Positions 36,919 to 45,728 of a stretch of 64,000 nt of DNA are shown here, piece by piece (the first letter of the stretch is position 1; every line of letters starts with the position of its first letter). This DNA is from Microlunatus panaciterrae (GTDB lineage: Bacteria > Actinomycetota > Actinomycetes > Propionibacteriales > Propionibacteriaceae): assembly GCF_016907535.1 (NCBI RefSeq), contig NZ_JAFBCF010000001.1, positions 3,844,001-3,908,000 of the forward strand, in the 5' to 3' direction. A program made the translations under genes and the position numbers. Under the pieces are notes generated by a model. The model was not told where the DNA came from and searched no databases. It worked only from the letters and a program-made list of their open reading frames with translations.

Positions 36919-37392
36919 ATGAGCGCAATGACGATCCCGGCACTCGCGAGCCACCCGGTCACCGTGCCAGGCCGTGACGACGCGACCCGGCGCGCCTCGG
37001 TGCCCAGCCAGAGCCCACATGCCCAGGCCCAGCACGCCCAGCCCCAGCACGCCCGGCCCCAGCAGCCCAGGCCCCAGCACCCAGCGGTCCGCCCCGGCCG
37101 TCCGTCGCGAGGGACCGGCCGCGGCACGGCGCCGTCTGCCAGGCCGCGCACGAACGTCGCAGCCCCCCAGCTGAACCCGCTCGGGCGAGCCGTCCCGCGC
37201 GCCTGCGCCGCACCCGGGCCGGGTGTGCGACTGACTGAACGCGGCATCGCCGTCGTGCTGGTGGTCGGCCTGATGGTGGTCATGGCTGCCCTGGTGGTGG
37301 TGAGTGCCACCGCGCTGCGGGTCACCGGGGAGAACTTCCGTCCCACCACTGTCTCCCATCAGGTCGCGCCGATGGGATCCGGCGAGCTTTGA
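36919..37392 (+). CDS. SOS-regulated single-pass membrane protein (DivS/YneA-like position)
   Basis: 157-residue protein not assignable by motif. Residues 1-100 are cytoplasmic-looking and disordered, with a His/Gln/Pro repeat at 33-55 made of about 15-nt DNA repeats. RLTERGIAVVLVVGLMVVM starts a single transmembrane helix (about 108-131). Only about 26 residues follow, and no LysM domain is present. In other actinobacteria the gene divergent from lexA encodes a damage-induced cell-division suppressor (DivS, ChiZ or LysM proteins); position, one-helix topology and a perfect SOS box suggest the same role here. ATG 36919 has GAGGAG in front. Confidence 0.75.
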   Translation: MSAMTIPALASHPVTVPGRDDATRRASVPSQSPHAQAQHAQPQHARPQQPRPQHPAVRPGRPSRGTGRGTAPSARPRTNVAAPQLNPLGRAVPRACAAPGPGVRLTERGIAVVLVVGLMVVMAALVVVSATALRVTGENFRPTTVSHQVAPMGSGEL

Positions 37393-37431
37393 GCCGGCTT
37401 CACCGCTGACCTCTGGCTCCGACCGGATGGC

Positions 37432-38451
37432 TCAGTCTCCGAGCGTCGACTCGCGGGTGACCAGTCTGGGCGGGAGCTCGAGCAGGCCGTGGCGAGGGTT
37501 GCCGGCGATGGCATCGAGCAGCAACTGGGCCGCTCGACGCCCCAGAGCCTCCAGCTCCAGATCCATGGTGGTGAGCGGTGGGCGGCTGGCCAGAGCCATG
37601 ACCTCCCAGTTATCGAAGCCCGTTACTGCCAAGTCGGTGGGGACGGCCCGGCCGAGCTCGCGCAGGCGGTCGCACACCCCGCGGGCGATCTGGTCACTGC
37701 CGCAGGTGATCGCATCGACGTCCGCGTGCCTGCGCAGCAGGACGTCCACGGCGTGCCGTCCCCAGCGTTCGGTCCATTCTCCATACAGCGGCGGACCCAC
37801 CAACCGGTCACCCAACACCGCGACCGCAGCGGTGGCGCGTTCCACCGCACTCCGATGCCGCTCGGGTCCGGTCACATGCGCCACCCGTTCGCGGCCGAGC
37901 GACAGCAGATGATCGGCGAGCTGGCGCGCCCCGCCGGCATCGTCGACCACCACAGAAGCGTCAGCGGGGTCTGTGGAGGGGTTGAAGGCATAGACGGTGG
38001 GGACCGGCACCCTGATCGGCGGTCGCGCCTCGGTCCTCCGACCGGTCAGGATGATGCCGTCCACCCGGCGGGCGAGCAGGGTGCGGATGTAGTGCTGCTC
38101 GCGTAGTGGGTCGTCTCGGGTGTCGCACAGCAGCAGGGCCATCTCGCCGGCACTGAGCGCATCCTCAGCGCCCTGCATGATCGGGATCGAGAACCGGCCC
38201 GAGCTGTCGGTCGTGACCAGGCCGACGGTGTAGCTGCGACCAGAGGACAGGGCGCGGCCCCGGCTGTCCGGAGTAAAGCCGAGCTGCTCTGCCGCCTGTA
38301 ATACCCGCTGGCGGGTCGCGTCGCGCAACTGACCGGTGTTATTCAGCGCTTTGGATGCGGTGCCGGGGGACACCCCGGCCAGGGCGGCGACATCGGTGAT
38401 CCGCACGACCCCGGCGGGAACCCGAGCGCTCGACTGGATCTCCATCTGCAC
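37432..38451 (-). CDS. LacI-family transcriptional regulator
   Basis: 339-residue sugar-responsive repressor. The HTH (about 16-40) reads RITDVAALAGVSPGTASKALNNTGQ, with a hinge around 50-70, then a periplasmic-binding-protein-like domain (TVGLVTTDSSGRFSIP ... CGSDQIARGVCDRLRELG, AVTGFDNWEVM). Divergent from the GH127 gene; the 194-nt gap holds a strong promoter for GH127 with a near-palindromic operator at the start site. Likely a repressor released by an arabinose-containing sugar. ATG 38451; a second ATG two codons on is possible. Confidence 0.9.
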   Translation of the reverse strand: MQMEIQSSARVPAGVVRITDVAALAGVSPGTASKALNNTGQLRDATRQRVLQAAEQLGFTPDSRGRALSSGRSYTVGLVTTDSSGRFSIPIMQGAEDALSAGEMALLLCDTRDDPLREQHYIRTLLARRVDGIILTGRRTEARPPIRVPVPTVYAFNPSTDPADASVVVDDAGGARQLADHLLSLGRERVAHVTGPERHRSAVERATAAVAVLGDRLVGPPLYGEWTERWGRHAVDVLLRRHADVDAITCGSDQIARGVCDRLRELGRAVPTDLAVTGFDNWEVMALASRPPLTTMDLELEALGRRAAQLLLDAIAGNPRHGLLELPPRLVTRESTLGD

Positions 38452-38561
38452 CTGCCTCGTCAGTGAAACACCTTTCCGGACCGATCCTACCTGCTCTGTG
38501 ACGAACCACGATCGGTCAGCCGCGACGGCTGAGGATCCGCACCATTCAAGGGTTCTGGGGC

Positions 38562-38590
38562 TTGACAGCGATCTGGTGCGGTCCTAGGTT
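38562..38590 (+). promoter_or_regulatory. Promoter of the GH127 operon
   Basis: TTGACA (38562-38567), 17-nt spacer, TAGGTT (38585-38590). A consensus -35 and near-consensus -10; start expected near 38597. Confidence 0.8.
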
Positions 38591-38597
38591 CTACACA

Positions 38598-38609
38598 GAA
38601 AACGTGTTC
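38598..38609. promoter_or_regulatory. Putative LacI-family operator
   Basis: GAAAACGTGTTC, a 12-bp palindrome with one mismatched pair and a central ACGT, lying on the predicted start site of the GH127 operon. Confidence 0.55.
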
Positions 38610-38645
38610 CTATTTTTCCGCAGGCCATCCCCAGGGAGATCACCC

Positions 38646-40583
38646 ATGTCGACCGCTGCCGCCAACCCGAACGAAACCCTCAGCTCCGGGCAGGCACCCG
38701 CCCGTCCCGGGCCTCAGGCCGTGACCACCTGGCGTCCGCTGGGCCTGGACACCGCCCGGATCACCGGCGGCTTCTGGGCGCCGCGGCAGGAGGCCAACGC
38801 GGCGAAGGCGATCCTGTCCGGGCGCGAGCGGCTTGAGGACGCGGGCAACCTGCAGAACTTCCGCATCGCTGCCGGGCAGGGCGAGGGCGAGCCGATCGGG
38901 CCCATCTTCGCCGACTCGGACGTCTACAAGTGGCTGGAGGCGGTGGCGTGGGAGTACGGCCGCAACCCGGATCCGGCCCTGCTGCAGATGCAGCGTGAGG
39001 TGACGGCTCTGGTGGCGGCGGCCCAGTGCGAGGACGGCTACCTCGACACGGTGGTGACCCTCCGGCACGCCGACCGTGGCCGCTACTTCGACCTGCCCTG
39101 GAGTCACGAGCACTACTGCGCCGGTCACCTGATGCAGGCGGCGGTGGCCCAGGTGCGCTGCACAGGCGACCGGGAGTTGCTGGGAGTGGCGACACGGCTC
39201 GCGGACCACCTGGTCAGCACGTTCGGCGAGGACAAGCGGCATGACGTCGACGGGCATCCGGTGATCGAGATGGGTCTGGTCGAGCTCTATCGCGAGACCG
39301 GTAACGCCGACTACCTCGAGCTGGCGCGCTACTTTGTGGACGCCCGCGGCCACGGGCTGATGGAGTCCTACGGCAAGGAACCGACGTACTTCTCCGATCG
39401 GGTGCCCGTGCGGGAGGCCAGCAGCGTTGAGGGGCACGCGGTCCGTGCGGTCTACCTTGCCGCCGGTGCTGCCGATCTGGCCATCGAGACGGGTGACCAG
39501 TCACTGTTGGAGGCGCTGGCCGGACAGTTCGACCACATGTGGTCCACCAAGACCTTTCTCACCGGGGGGCTGGGAGCCCGGTGGGAGGGTGAGGCGTTCG
39601 GTGACCCGTACGAGCTCCCGTCGGACCGCGGCTATGCGGAGACCTGCGCCGCCATCGGCGGCATCCAATGGGCCTGGCGGATGCTGCTGGCCACCGGAGA
39701 AGCGCATTATGCCGACGCCATCGAACGAATGCTGTTCAACGGTTTTCTGTCCGGTGTCTCGCTCAGCGGGACCCAGTACTTCTACGTCAACCCCTTGCAG
39801 GTGCGCGGTGAGGCGCACCCCGACGGCGACCGGTCACCTGCGCACGGCCGTCGAGGCTGGTTCTCCTGCGCCTGCTGCCCGCCCAACCTGATGCGCACGT
39901 TGGCGAGCCTGGACGGCTACCTCGCCAGCTCCGATGCGGGCGGGCTGCAGATCCACCAGTTCGCGCCGGCACAGCTGACCTCCCCGGCGCTGTCGGTCGA
40001 GGTGGCCACCGAGTACCCCTGGCAAGGCAGGGTCGCGATCACTGTCACTGCGGCTAGCCCGCAGCCGACCGCACTCAGTCTCCGGGTCCCCGGCTGGGCC
40101 GATGGCGCGACCCTGAGCGTCGACGGCGATGCCGAACCGGTGACCGCAGGCGAGTACGCGGTGGTCGAACGAGTCTGGTCGGTCGGCGACCGCGTCGAGC
40201 TCGACCTGCCGCTCGCCGTCCGGCACACGTTCGCCGACCCGCGGATCGACGCCATCCGCGGCTGCATGGCTCTCGAGCGCGGCCCGCTGGTCTACGCCGT
40301 CGAACAGGTCGACCAGCCGGACGGGGTCGACCTCGACCTGGCTCAGCTCGTCAGCACCGCAGACTCGCACAGCGAGCATCGCGCAGACCTTCTCGACGGG
40401 GTCACCGTCATCACCGCTGCGGGCAAGGCTCCGTCAGCGCCCAAGATGAAGGGTTGGCCGTACCCGGCCCAACCCGGCGACCTCACTGGCAGGGACGTCG
40501 AACTGGTCGCCATCCCGTACTACGCATGGGCCAACCGTGAGATCGGCGCAATGCGGGTCTGGCTGCCTGCCACCTCAGCCTGA
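38646..40583 (+). CDS. GH127 beta-L-arabinofuranosidase
   Basis: Cytoplasmic glycoside hydrolase of 645 residues; no signal peptide. The family catalytic zinc site is intact: E332 and C334 (YAETC), C408, and C410-C411 (FSCACC). Spacing equals that of HypBA1 (E338, C340, C415, C417, C418), so C410 is the likely nucleophile. An (alpha/alpha)6 barrel is followed by beta-sandwich segments. It would release L-arabinofuranose from small beta-linked oligosaccharides taken up by the downstream importer. First gene of GH127-SBP-permease-permease; SBP begins 33 nt downstream. Confidence 0.9.
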   Translation: MSTAAANPNETLSSGQAPARPGPQAVTTWRPLGLDTARITGGFWAPRQEANAAKAILSGRERLEDAGNLQNFRIAAGQGEGEPIGPIFADSDVYKWLEAVAWEYGRNPDPALLQMQREVTALVAAAQCEDGYLDTVVTLRHADRGRYFDLPWSHEHYCAGHLMQAAVAQVRCTGDRELLGVATRLADHLVSTFGEDKRHDVDGHPVIEMGLVELYRETGNADYLELARYFVDARGHGLMESYGKEPTYFSDRVPVREASSVEGHAVRAVYLAAGAADLAIETGDQSLLEALAGQFDHMWSTKTFLTGGLGARWEGEAFGDPYELPSDRGYAETCAAIGGIQWAWRMLLATGEAHYADAIERMLFNGFLSGVSLSGTQYFYVNPLQVRGEAHPDGDRSPAHGRRGWFSCACCPPNLMRTLASLDGYLASSDAGGLQIHQFAPAQLTSPALSVEVATEYPWQGRVAITVTAASPQPTALSLRVPGWADGATLSVDGDAEPVTAGEYAVVERVWSVGDRVELDLPLAVRHTFADPRIDAIRGCMALERGPLVYAVEQVDQPDGVDLDLAQLVSTADSHSEHRADLLDGVTVITAAGKAPSAPKMKGWPYPAQPGDLTGRDVELVAIPYYAWANREIGAMRVWLPATSA

Positions 40584-40616
40584 CGCCCAACCCCCTTCGT
40601 TCAAAGGAGAACAGCC

Positions 40617-42005
40617 ATGTCCCATCCTCTCTGGAAACCCAGTCGTCGTGACGTGCTGCGACTCGGCGCTCTCTCTGCCCTGGGTGCCGCCGTACCGGGG
40701 CTGGCCTCGTGCGGCGGTGACAGCGCCACCGGAGGAGGGGGCGGCGGGACCAAGCAGCTGCAGTTCATGTACTGGGGCTCGACCTTCGAACAGAAGGCGG
40801 TCAACAAGATGCTGTCCGACTTCGAGTCCGATCATCCGGGCGTCAAGGTCAAGCCACTCTTCACTCCCAGTGACTACGAGACCAAGCTGAACACCCTGGT
40901 GGCCAGCAACCGCGCCCCGGATGTGGCCTACATGGGAGACTCGACGGCGTTCCGGCTGGCCGAGAGCGGCAAGCTGGTCAACTTCTACGACTACCTGGAC
41001 AAGTATCCCGCCCTCGCGGAGCGGCTGCCGGGCACGTACTTCTGGTACGGGGAGGACAAGCTGCTCGGCACCCAGACCGCCAACGAGATCTACGTGCTCT
41101 GGTACAACAAGCAGACCTTCTCCGACGCGGGTGTGGCTGTCCCGCCGGCCGAGGCGGCCAAGGCCTGGAGCTGGGACGACTTTGTCGCCAACGCCTACAA
41201 GCTGACTCTGGACCAGAACGGCAAGCGACCGGACGAGAACGGGTTCGACCCGAAGAAGATCAGGCAGTTCGGGTGCTCGTTCGGGATGAGCAACGGGCAG
41301 ATGCAGGCGATGCTGGAGAGTCGCGGAGTCAGTTTCTTCGATGACAAGGGAACCACCTGTCTGCTGGACACCCCCGAGGCGATCGAGGTGTTCCAGAACG
41401 TGGCGGACCTGTCCTACAAGCACCATGTTGCGCCGACCTCGGTGCAGCTCGGCAACAACGCGCCGTCGACGACGGTGCAGCTGCAGACGAAGCGGATCGC
41501 CATGGCGGTCGACGGGCAGTGGACGCTGCTGGACCTGGGGGAGAGCAACCTGGACTTCTCGCTCGGGGTGCTGCCGAAGTATGGCAAGCCGATCACCACG
41601 TCGCTCGGTGGCGCCACGGTGATGTTCTCAGGCAGCAAGCACCCTGATGAAGCCATGGAGCTGTACATGTACCACAACGACGTCGACAAGGTGGACCTGT
41701 TTGCCAGTGGCCTGTGGATGCCGCTGGACAAGAAGTCCTACACCGACCAGGCGGCGATCGACTCCTGGACCAAGAACGACGTGCACCCGGCCGAGTACCG
41801 CACCGCAGCGGTCGACTACACGCTGAACAACTCCCTGCCGCTGTTCAGCCAGGGCATGAAGAACATGGATGCGATCAACAAGGTGATGGCGCCGGCGATC
41901 CAGCAGATCGATCAGGGCAAGAAGCCTGCGGCGGAGGTGCTCAAGCCGCTGGCCAAGAAGCTCAACGGACTGCTCAAGGGCCGCTACCCGGCCCAGCAGC
42001 TGTGA
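40617..42005 (+). CDS. Sugar ABC transporter substrate-binding lipoprotein (Tat-type signal)
   Basis: Family 1 extracellular solute-binding protein, 462 residues. The N-terminus has a twin-arginine motif (SRRDVLRLG, R10-R11) followed by a hydrophobic stretch and a lipobox ending at C32 (GLASC), so export by Tat and lipid anchoring are both predicted. A short glycine linker precedes QLQFMYWGSTFEQKAVNKML. Start chosen at ATG 40617 after AAAGGAG. Context implies an arabino-oligosaccharide ligand (inference). The stop overlaps the next GTG. Confidence 0.91.
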   Translation: MSHPLWKPSRRDVLRLGALSALGAAVPGLASCGGDSATGGGGGGTKQLQFMYWGSTFEQKAVNKMLSDFESDHPGVKVKPLFTPSDYETKLNTLVASNRAPDVAYMGDSTAFRLAESGKLVNFYDYLDKYPALAERLPGTYFWYGEDKLLGTQTANEIYVLWYNKQTFSDAGVAVPPAEAAKAWSWDDFVANAYKLTLDQNGKRPDENGFDPKKIRQFGCSFGMSNGQMQAMLESRGVSFFDDKGTTCLLDTPEAIEVFQNVADLSYKHHVAPTSVQLGNNAPSTTVQLQTKRIAMAVDGQWTLLDLGESNLDFSLGVLPKYGKPITTSLGGATVMFSGSKHPDEAMELYMYHNDVDKVDLFASGLWMPLDKKSYTDQAAIDSWTKNDVHPAEYRTAAVDYTLNNSLPLFSQGMKNMDAINKVMAPAIQQIDQGKKPAAEVLKPLAKKLNGLLKGRYPAQQL

Positions 42006-42934
42006 CCCAGCCGCGCGCGTCGGCACGGCCGGGCCGGGTCCGCGCCGCGGGTCAGGTCCGGCTGGAGCGTCGCTGGGGCTGGATCTTCGCCCTGCCGGCG
42101 ATGCTCGGGTTCCTGATCTTCACCATCGGGCCGATGATCGCCTCGGCGGTCTTCAGCCTCACCGACTGGTCGATCGGGTCGAAGCCGAACTTCACCGGGA
42201 TGGACAACTACGTCCGGCTCGGCCACGACGAGCTGTTCTGGAAGTCGCTCACAGTGACCACCTACTACACCATCGGCTCGGTGCCGCTGGTGCTGTTGGT
42301 GGGGTTCGTCGCCGCGTTGCTGCTGAACCAGAAGATCAAGGGGCTCTCGTTCTGGCGGACGGTGTACTACCTGCCGACACTGGTGCCGGCCATTGCCAGT
42401 GCGGTGTTATGGATCTGGATCTACAACCCCGACTTCGGCCTGCTCAACTCGCTGCTGCGGCAGGCGGGTCTGCCCACCTCCCAGTGGATCTACAGCGAGA
42501 AGGCGGCCATCCCGTCGTTGATCATGATGAGCACCTGGGGCTTCGGGAACGCGATGGTGATCTTCCTCGCAGGTTTGCAGGGCATCCCGCGCAACCTGCT
42601 CGAGGCGGCCTCCATCGACGGTGGGGGTGCCTGGGCACGGTTCCGCCACGTCACGCTGCCGTTCATGACGCCGACGATCTTCTACAACCTCGTCACCGGT
42701 GTCATCGGCACCTTCCAGGTGTTCAACCAGGCGTACGTGATGACTCAGGGCGGGCCCAACAATGCGACCCTGTTCTACATCTACTACCTCTACCGGACCG
42801 CCTTCACGGAGGGCGCGATGGGGTACGCAGCAGCCCTCGCCTGGGTGCTGTTTGTGATCGTCCTGGTGATCACTGTGCTGCTGTTCCGCAACGCCCGGCG
42901 CTGGGTGTACTACGAGATGGGTGGGGCCCGATGA
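42002..42934 (+). CDS. Sugar ABC transporter permease 1
   Basis: MalF/UgpA-type permease, 310 residues, six hydrophobic segments. The EAA loop is IPRNLLEAASIDGGGAWARFRHVTLP. A basic N-terminal tail precedes the first helix (WGWIFALPAMLGFLIFTIGP). GTG 42002 overlaps the SBP stop and the stop overlaps the ATG of permease 2, both by 4 nt. No ATPase gene follows; the importer probably shares a general ATPase such as MsiK (known for Streptomyces; inference here). Confidence 0.91.
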   Translation: MTQPRASARPGRVRAAGQVRLERRWGWIFALPAMLGFLIFTIGPMIASAVFSLTDWSIGSKPNFTGMDNYVRLGHDELFWKSLTVTTYYTIGSVPLVLLVGFVAALLLNQKIKGLSFWRTVYYLPTLVPAIASAVLWIWIYNPDFGLLNSLLRQAGLPTSQWIYSEKAAIPSLIMMSTWGFGNAMVIFLAGLQGIPRNLLEAASIDGGGAWARFRHVTLPFMTPTIFYNLVTGVIGTFQVFNQAYVMTQGGPNNATLFYIYYLYRTAFTEGAMGYAAALAWVLFVIVLVITVLLFRNARRWVYYEMGGAR

Positions 42935-43872
42935 ACTCGACCGTGACGACAACAGTCGACGAGCGTTCCGACACGCAGCGACGCGGTGGCAGGGTGGCCC
43001 CGACCGGCGGGCTGCGTCGGCGACCAGGCCGCCGGGGCGCCGGGCTCGTCGGCCGGGGCGCCCTTGCACTGGTGCTCACTTTGGGCGCTGCGGTGATGCT
43101 GGTGCCGTTCGTCTGGTTGGTGCGCAGTGCGTTGATGACGGACAACCAGATCTTCGTCGCCCCGCCTGAATGGTGGCCCAAGCCGTTCGCCTGGAACAAC
43201 TTCACCGAGTCGCTGACCGCACAGCCGTTCGGGCTCTATCTCCTCAACACCATGATCATCGAGTTCTTCGTGGTCTCCGGCACCGTGCTCACCTGTGCCA
43301 TCAGCGCCTTCAGCTTCGCGCGCCTGCGCTGGCGGGGGAGAAATGTCGTGTTCGCCCTGCTGTTGACGAGCGTGATGCTCCCGTACGCGGTGACGCTCAT
43401 CCCCACGTTCGTCATGTGGAGCGAGATGGAGGCCCTGAACACATTTCTCCCGCTGACCGTGCCAGCCTGGTTCGCCGGAGCCGGCGGCGGGGTGTTCAAC
43501 ATCTTCCTGATGCGCCAGTTCTTCCTGACCATCCCGTTCGAGCTGGACGAGGCGGCCTACATCGACGGTGCGACGCCGTGGCGGGTGTTCTGGATGATCA
43601 TCATGCCGCTGTCCAAGCCCGTCCTGGTGGTGGTGGTGATCTTCACCTTCATCGGAGTCTGGAACGACTTCCTCGGCCCGCTGCTCTATCTGGGTGACCA
43701 GGACAAGTTCACCCTCGCACTGGGACTGGCGTCCTTCCAGAGCAACTACACCGCGCAGTGGGGCTATCTGATGGCGGCATCCACGGTCGTCATCCTGCCG
43801 ATCATCCTGCTGTTCTTCCTGCTGCAGCGCTACTTCGTCGAAGGGGTGACCCTGACCGGGATCAAGAGCTGA
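42931..43872 (+). CDS. Sugar ABC transporter permease 2
   Basis: MalG/UgpE-type permease, 313 residues. A basic, Gly/Arg-rich N-terminal region of about 40 residues precedes the first helix; EAA loop FELDEAAYIDGATPWRVFWMIIMP is canonical. It completes the channel with permease 1. The next gene (kinase) is 40 nt downstream and may share the transcript. Confidence 0.91.
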   Translation: MNSTVTTTVDERSDTQRRGGRVAPTGGLRRRPGRRGAGLVGRGALALVLTLGAAVMLVPFVWLVRSALMTDNQIFVAPPEWWPKPFAWNNFTESLTAQPFGLYLLNTMIIEFFVVSGTVLTCAISAFSFARLRWRGRNVVFALLLTSVMLPYAVTLIPTFVMWSEMEALNTFLPLTVPAWFAGAGGGVFNIFLMRQFFLTIPFELDEAAYIDGATPWRVFWMIIMPLSKPVLVVVVIFTFIGVWNDFLGPLLYLGDQDKFTLALGLASFQSNYTAQWGYLMAASTVVILPIILLFFLLQRYFVEGVTLTGIKS

Positions 43873-43912
43873 CCCAGCTGGTGGGTTGCCCGGTCTGCCA
43901 TGCTGGTGGGCG

Positions 43913-44842
43913 ATGAGTGACTTCGAGATCCCGGCGGCCTTCGCCAAGAACGCCGACAACAGCCCGGAGTGGCGGCAGTGGTTGGACCAGCTCCCGCGGT
44001 TGATCCGCGATGTCGTCGACGACTGGGGCCTGACGGCAGTCGGTGAGTTGGGACACGGTTCGGCGGCTGTGGTGTTGCCGGTGCTGACCGGGGCGCGGGA
44101 ACCAGCGGTGGTCAAGGTCGGATGGCCGCACGAGGAGGCTGAGCACGAGCATCTCGCCCTGCGGGAGTGGGGTGGTCGAGGAGCGGTCAGGCTGCTGCGT
44201 GCCGACCCCCGCCGCTCCGTGCTGCTGCTGGAACGCGCTCAGCTGCGCGACCTCACCACAGTTCCCGCCATTGAGGCCTGCGAGACGGTGGCGGCGCTCT
44301 ACCCGCTGCTGCACCGACCGGCGGTGCCGCAGTTGCGCACCCTCTCGTCGCTTGCCCGGAGGTGGTCCGTCGAGCTGGGCTCGCTCGGACACGACGCCCC
44401 GGTGCCGCACCGCTACGTCGAGCAGGCCATCTCGTTGGCCACCGACTTCGCTGCCGACCCGGACACCGACGGGCTGATCGTGCATACCGACCTGCACTAC
44501 TTCAACGTGCTGGAGTCCGCCCGGCCGGGCGGGGGCTGGCTGGTGATCGACCCGAAGCCGCTGTCCGGGGACCCGCACGTCGAGGTGGCACCGCTGCTGT
44601 GGAACCGGTGGGACGAGATCGCCGCCTCGGGAAACGTCCGGTGGGCCATCCGGGAGCGGTTCCACACCATCGTGGATGCCGCCGGCCTGGATGAGGACCG
44701 CGCCCGCGCCTGGGTGATCGTGCGGGTGGTGGTCAACGTGTTGTGGTCGATGGCCGAACGCGCCAACGGTCGACCTGCCGCCGCCGAGACGGCCGAGTGG
44801 GTCACCAACAACGTGACCATCGCCAAGGCGGTCCAGGACTGA
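43913..44842 (+). CDS. Aminoglycoside/hydroxyurea phosphotransferase-family kinase
   Basis: 309-residue small-molecule kinase of the APH(6)/hydroxyurea kinase family (PF04655 type). The catalytic loop HTDLHYFNVLES (H-D-x4-N) and the metal-binding VIDPKPLSGDPHVEVAPLLWNRW are intact; VVKVGWP carries the ATP-binding lysine. ATG 43913 starts the family N-terminus; an upstream in-frame ATG at 43886 is not favoured. Its position after the sugar importer leaves open a sugar or another natural substrate rather than antibiotic resistance. Confidence 0.85.
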   Translation: MSDFEIPAAFAKNADNSPEWRQWLDQLPRLIRDVVDDWGLTAVGELGHGSAAVVLPVLTGAREPAVVKVGWPHEEAEHEHLALREWGGRGAVRLLRADPRRSVLLLERAQLRDLTTVPAIEACETVAALYPLLHRPAVPQLRTLSSLARRWSVELGSLGHDAPVPHRYVEQAISLATDFAADPDTDGLIVHTDLHYFNVLESARPGGGWLVIDPKPLSGDPHVEVAPLLWNRWDEIAASGNVRWAIRERFHTIVDAAGLDEDRARAWVIVRVVVNVLWSMAERANGRPAAAETAEWVTNNVTIAKAVQD

Positions 44843-44860
44843 GCCGCTGGGTGACCAGTG

Positions 44861-45724
44861 TCAGTTGTGCAGATGGGCGTAGCTCTGCGGGTTGTCCCGC
44901 AGGAAGTCCTCCAGCCCCTGAGCCGGATGCCCGGTCAGTCGGGGGACCCAGTCCGAGACGGCAGACACTTCACCGTGGGCGATGGCGAGGTAGGACGTGA
45001 CCCAGCCGTCCACCTCGAACCTCGGAGCGCCGAACTGGGCCCGAGATGCGTAGGCCTCCTCGAGGGTCTCCTCCTCGTACCGGACCGTCAGGCCGCTGAC
45101 CCGGCTGATGGTTTGCGCCGCGTCGGCCAGGGTGATGGCCTCAGGCCCGGTGACGTCGTAGGACTGCCCGTCGTGACCACGTCCGGTCAGCACGGTCACT
45201 GCCACGTCCGCGACGTCGCGGTGGGCGACGGCGGCGACCCGGCCGGTGCCAGCCGGCCCCCTGATCACGCCGTCCGCCCCGGCCAGCGCGGGCAGCATCG
45301 CCAGATAGAAGCTGTCCCGCAGAAACGTGTAGCCCAGTCCGGAGCCGCGGATCAGTTGCTCGGTGTACCAGTGGTCGCGACCGAAGGTGAACGTGCAGTT
45401 CGCGGCCGCTCCCTGGAAGGAGAGATAGACGATCCGCTCCACCCGGGCCCGTACCGCGGCCTCGACCACGTTGCGGTGCAGGGTCTGCCGGTCGGCATCC
45501 TCCCGGGCACTCACCATGAACACCGTGGCGCAACCGGTCAGGGCGGCCTCCATCGAGCTCTGGTCGCCGTAGTGCGCCGGCGGGCCGGGCTCAGCACCTG
45601 GCAGGTGCGGCAGGCGCTCCGGGGCACGACCGATCAGCCGCAGCCCCACTCCCGCAGCCGACAGCTGGCGGGCCACCGCCCCGCCGACCTGCCCGGTCAC
45701 CCCAGTGACGGCAATCGTGCTCAT
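44861..45724 (-). CDS. NmrA-type NAD(P)-binding oxidoreductase
   Basis: 287-residue atypical SDR of the NmrA/QOR2 kind. The nucleotide motif is AVTGVTGQVGGAVARQLSAAG; there is no YxxxK triad in the usual place. VYLSFQGAAANCTFTFGRDHWYTEQLI and a RDSFYLAMLPAL segment resemble quinone oxidoreductase 2. Start ATG 45724. It lies 4 nt downstream of the RDD gene on the same strand, so the two may be co-transcribed, though a functional link is not evident. Confidence 0.83.
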   Translation of the reverse strand: MSTIAVTGVTGQVGGAVARQLSAAGVGLRLIGRAPERLPHLPGAEPGPPAHYGDQSSMEAALTGCATVFMVSAREDADRQTLHRNVVEAAVRARVERIVYLSFQGAAANCTFTFGRDHWYTEQLIRGSGLGYTFLRDSFYLAMLPALAGADGVIRGPAGTGRVAAVAHRDVADVAVTVLTGRGHDGQSYDVTGPEAITLADAAQTISRVSGLTVRYEEETLEEAYASRAQFGAPRFEVDGWVTSYLAIAHGEVSAVSDWVPRLTGHPAQGLEDFLRDNPQSYAHLHN

Positions 45725-45728
45725 CGGC

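Noticed and set aside
42910-44115. Long antisense frame across permease 2 and the kinase gene
   Set aside because: Rich in His, Gln, Glu and Arg as expected for a shadow frame; both sense genes are clearly conserved.
43913-44842. Acquired antibiotic resistance gene
   Set aside because: The family includes streptomycin kinases, but the gene has no mobile context and matches its surroundings in composition; substrate cannot be claimed.
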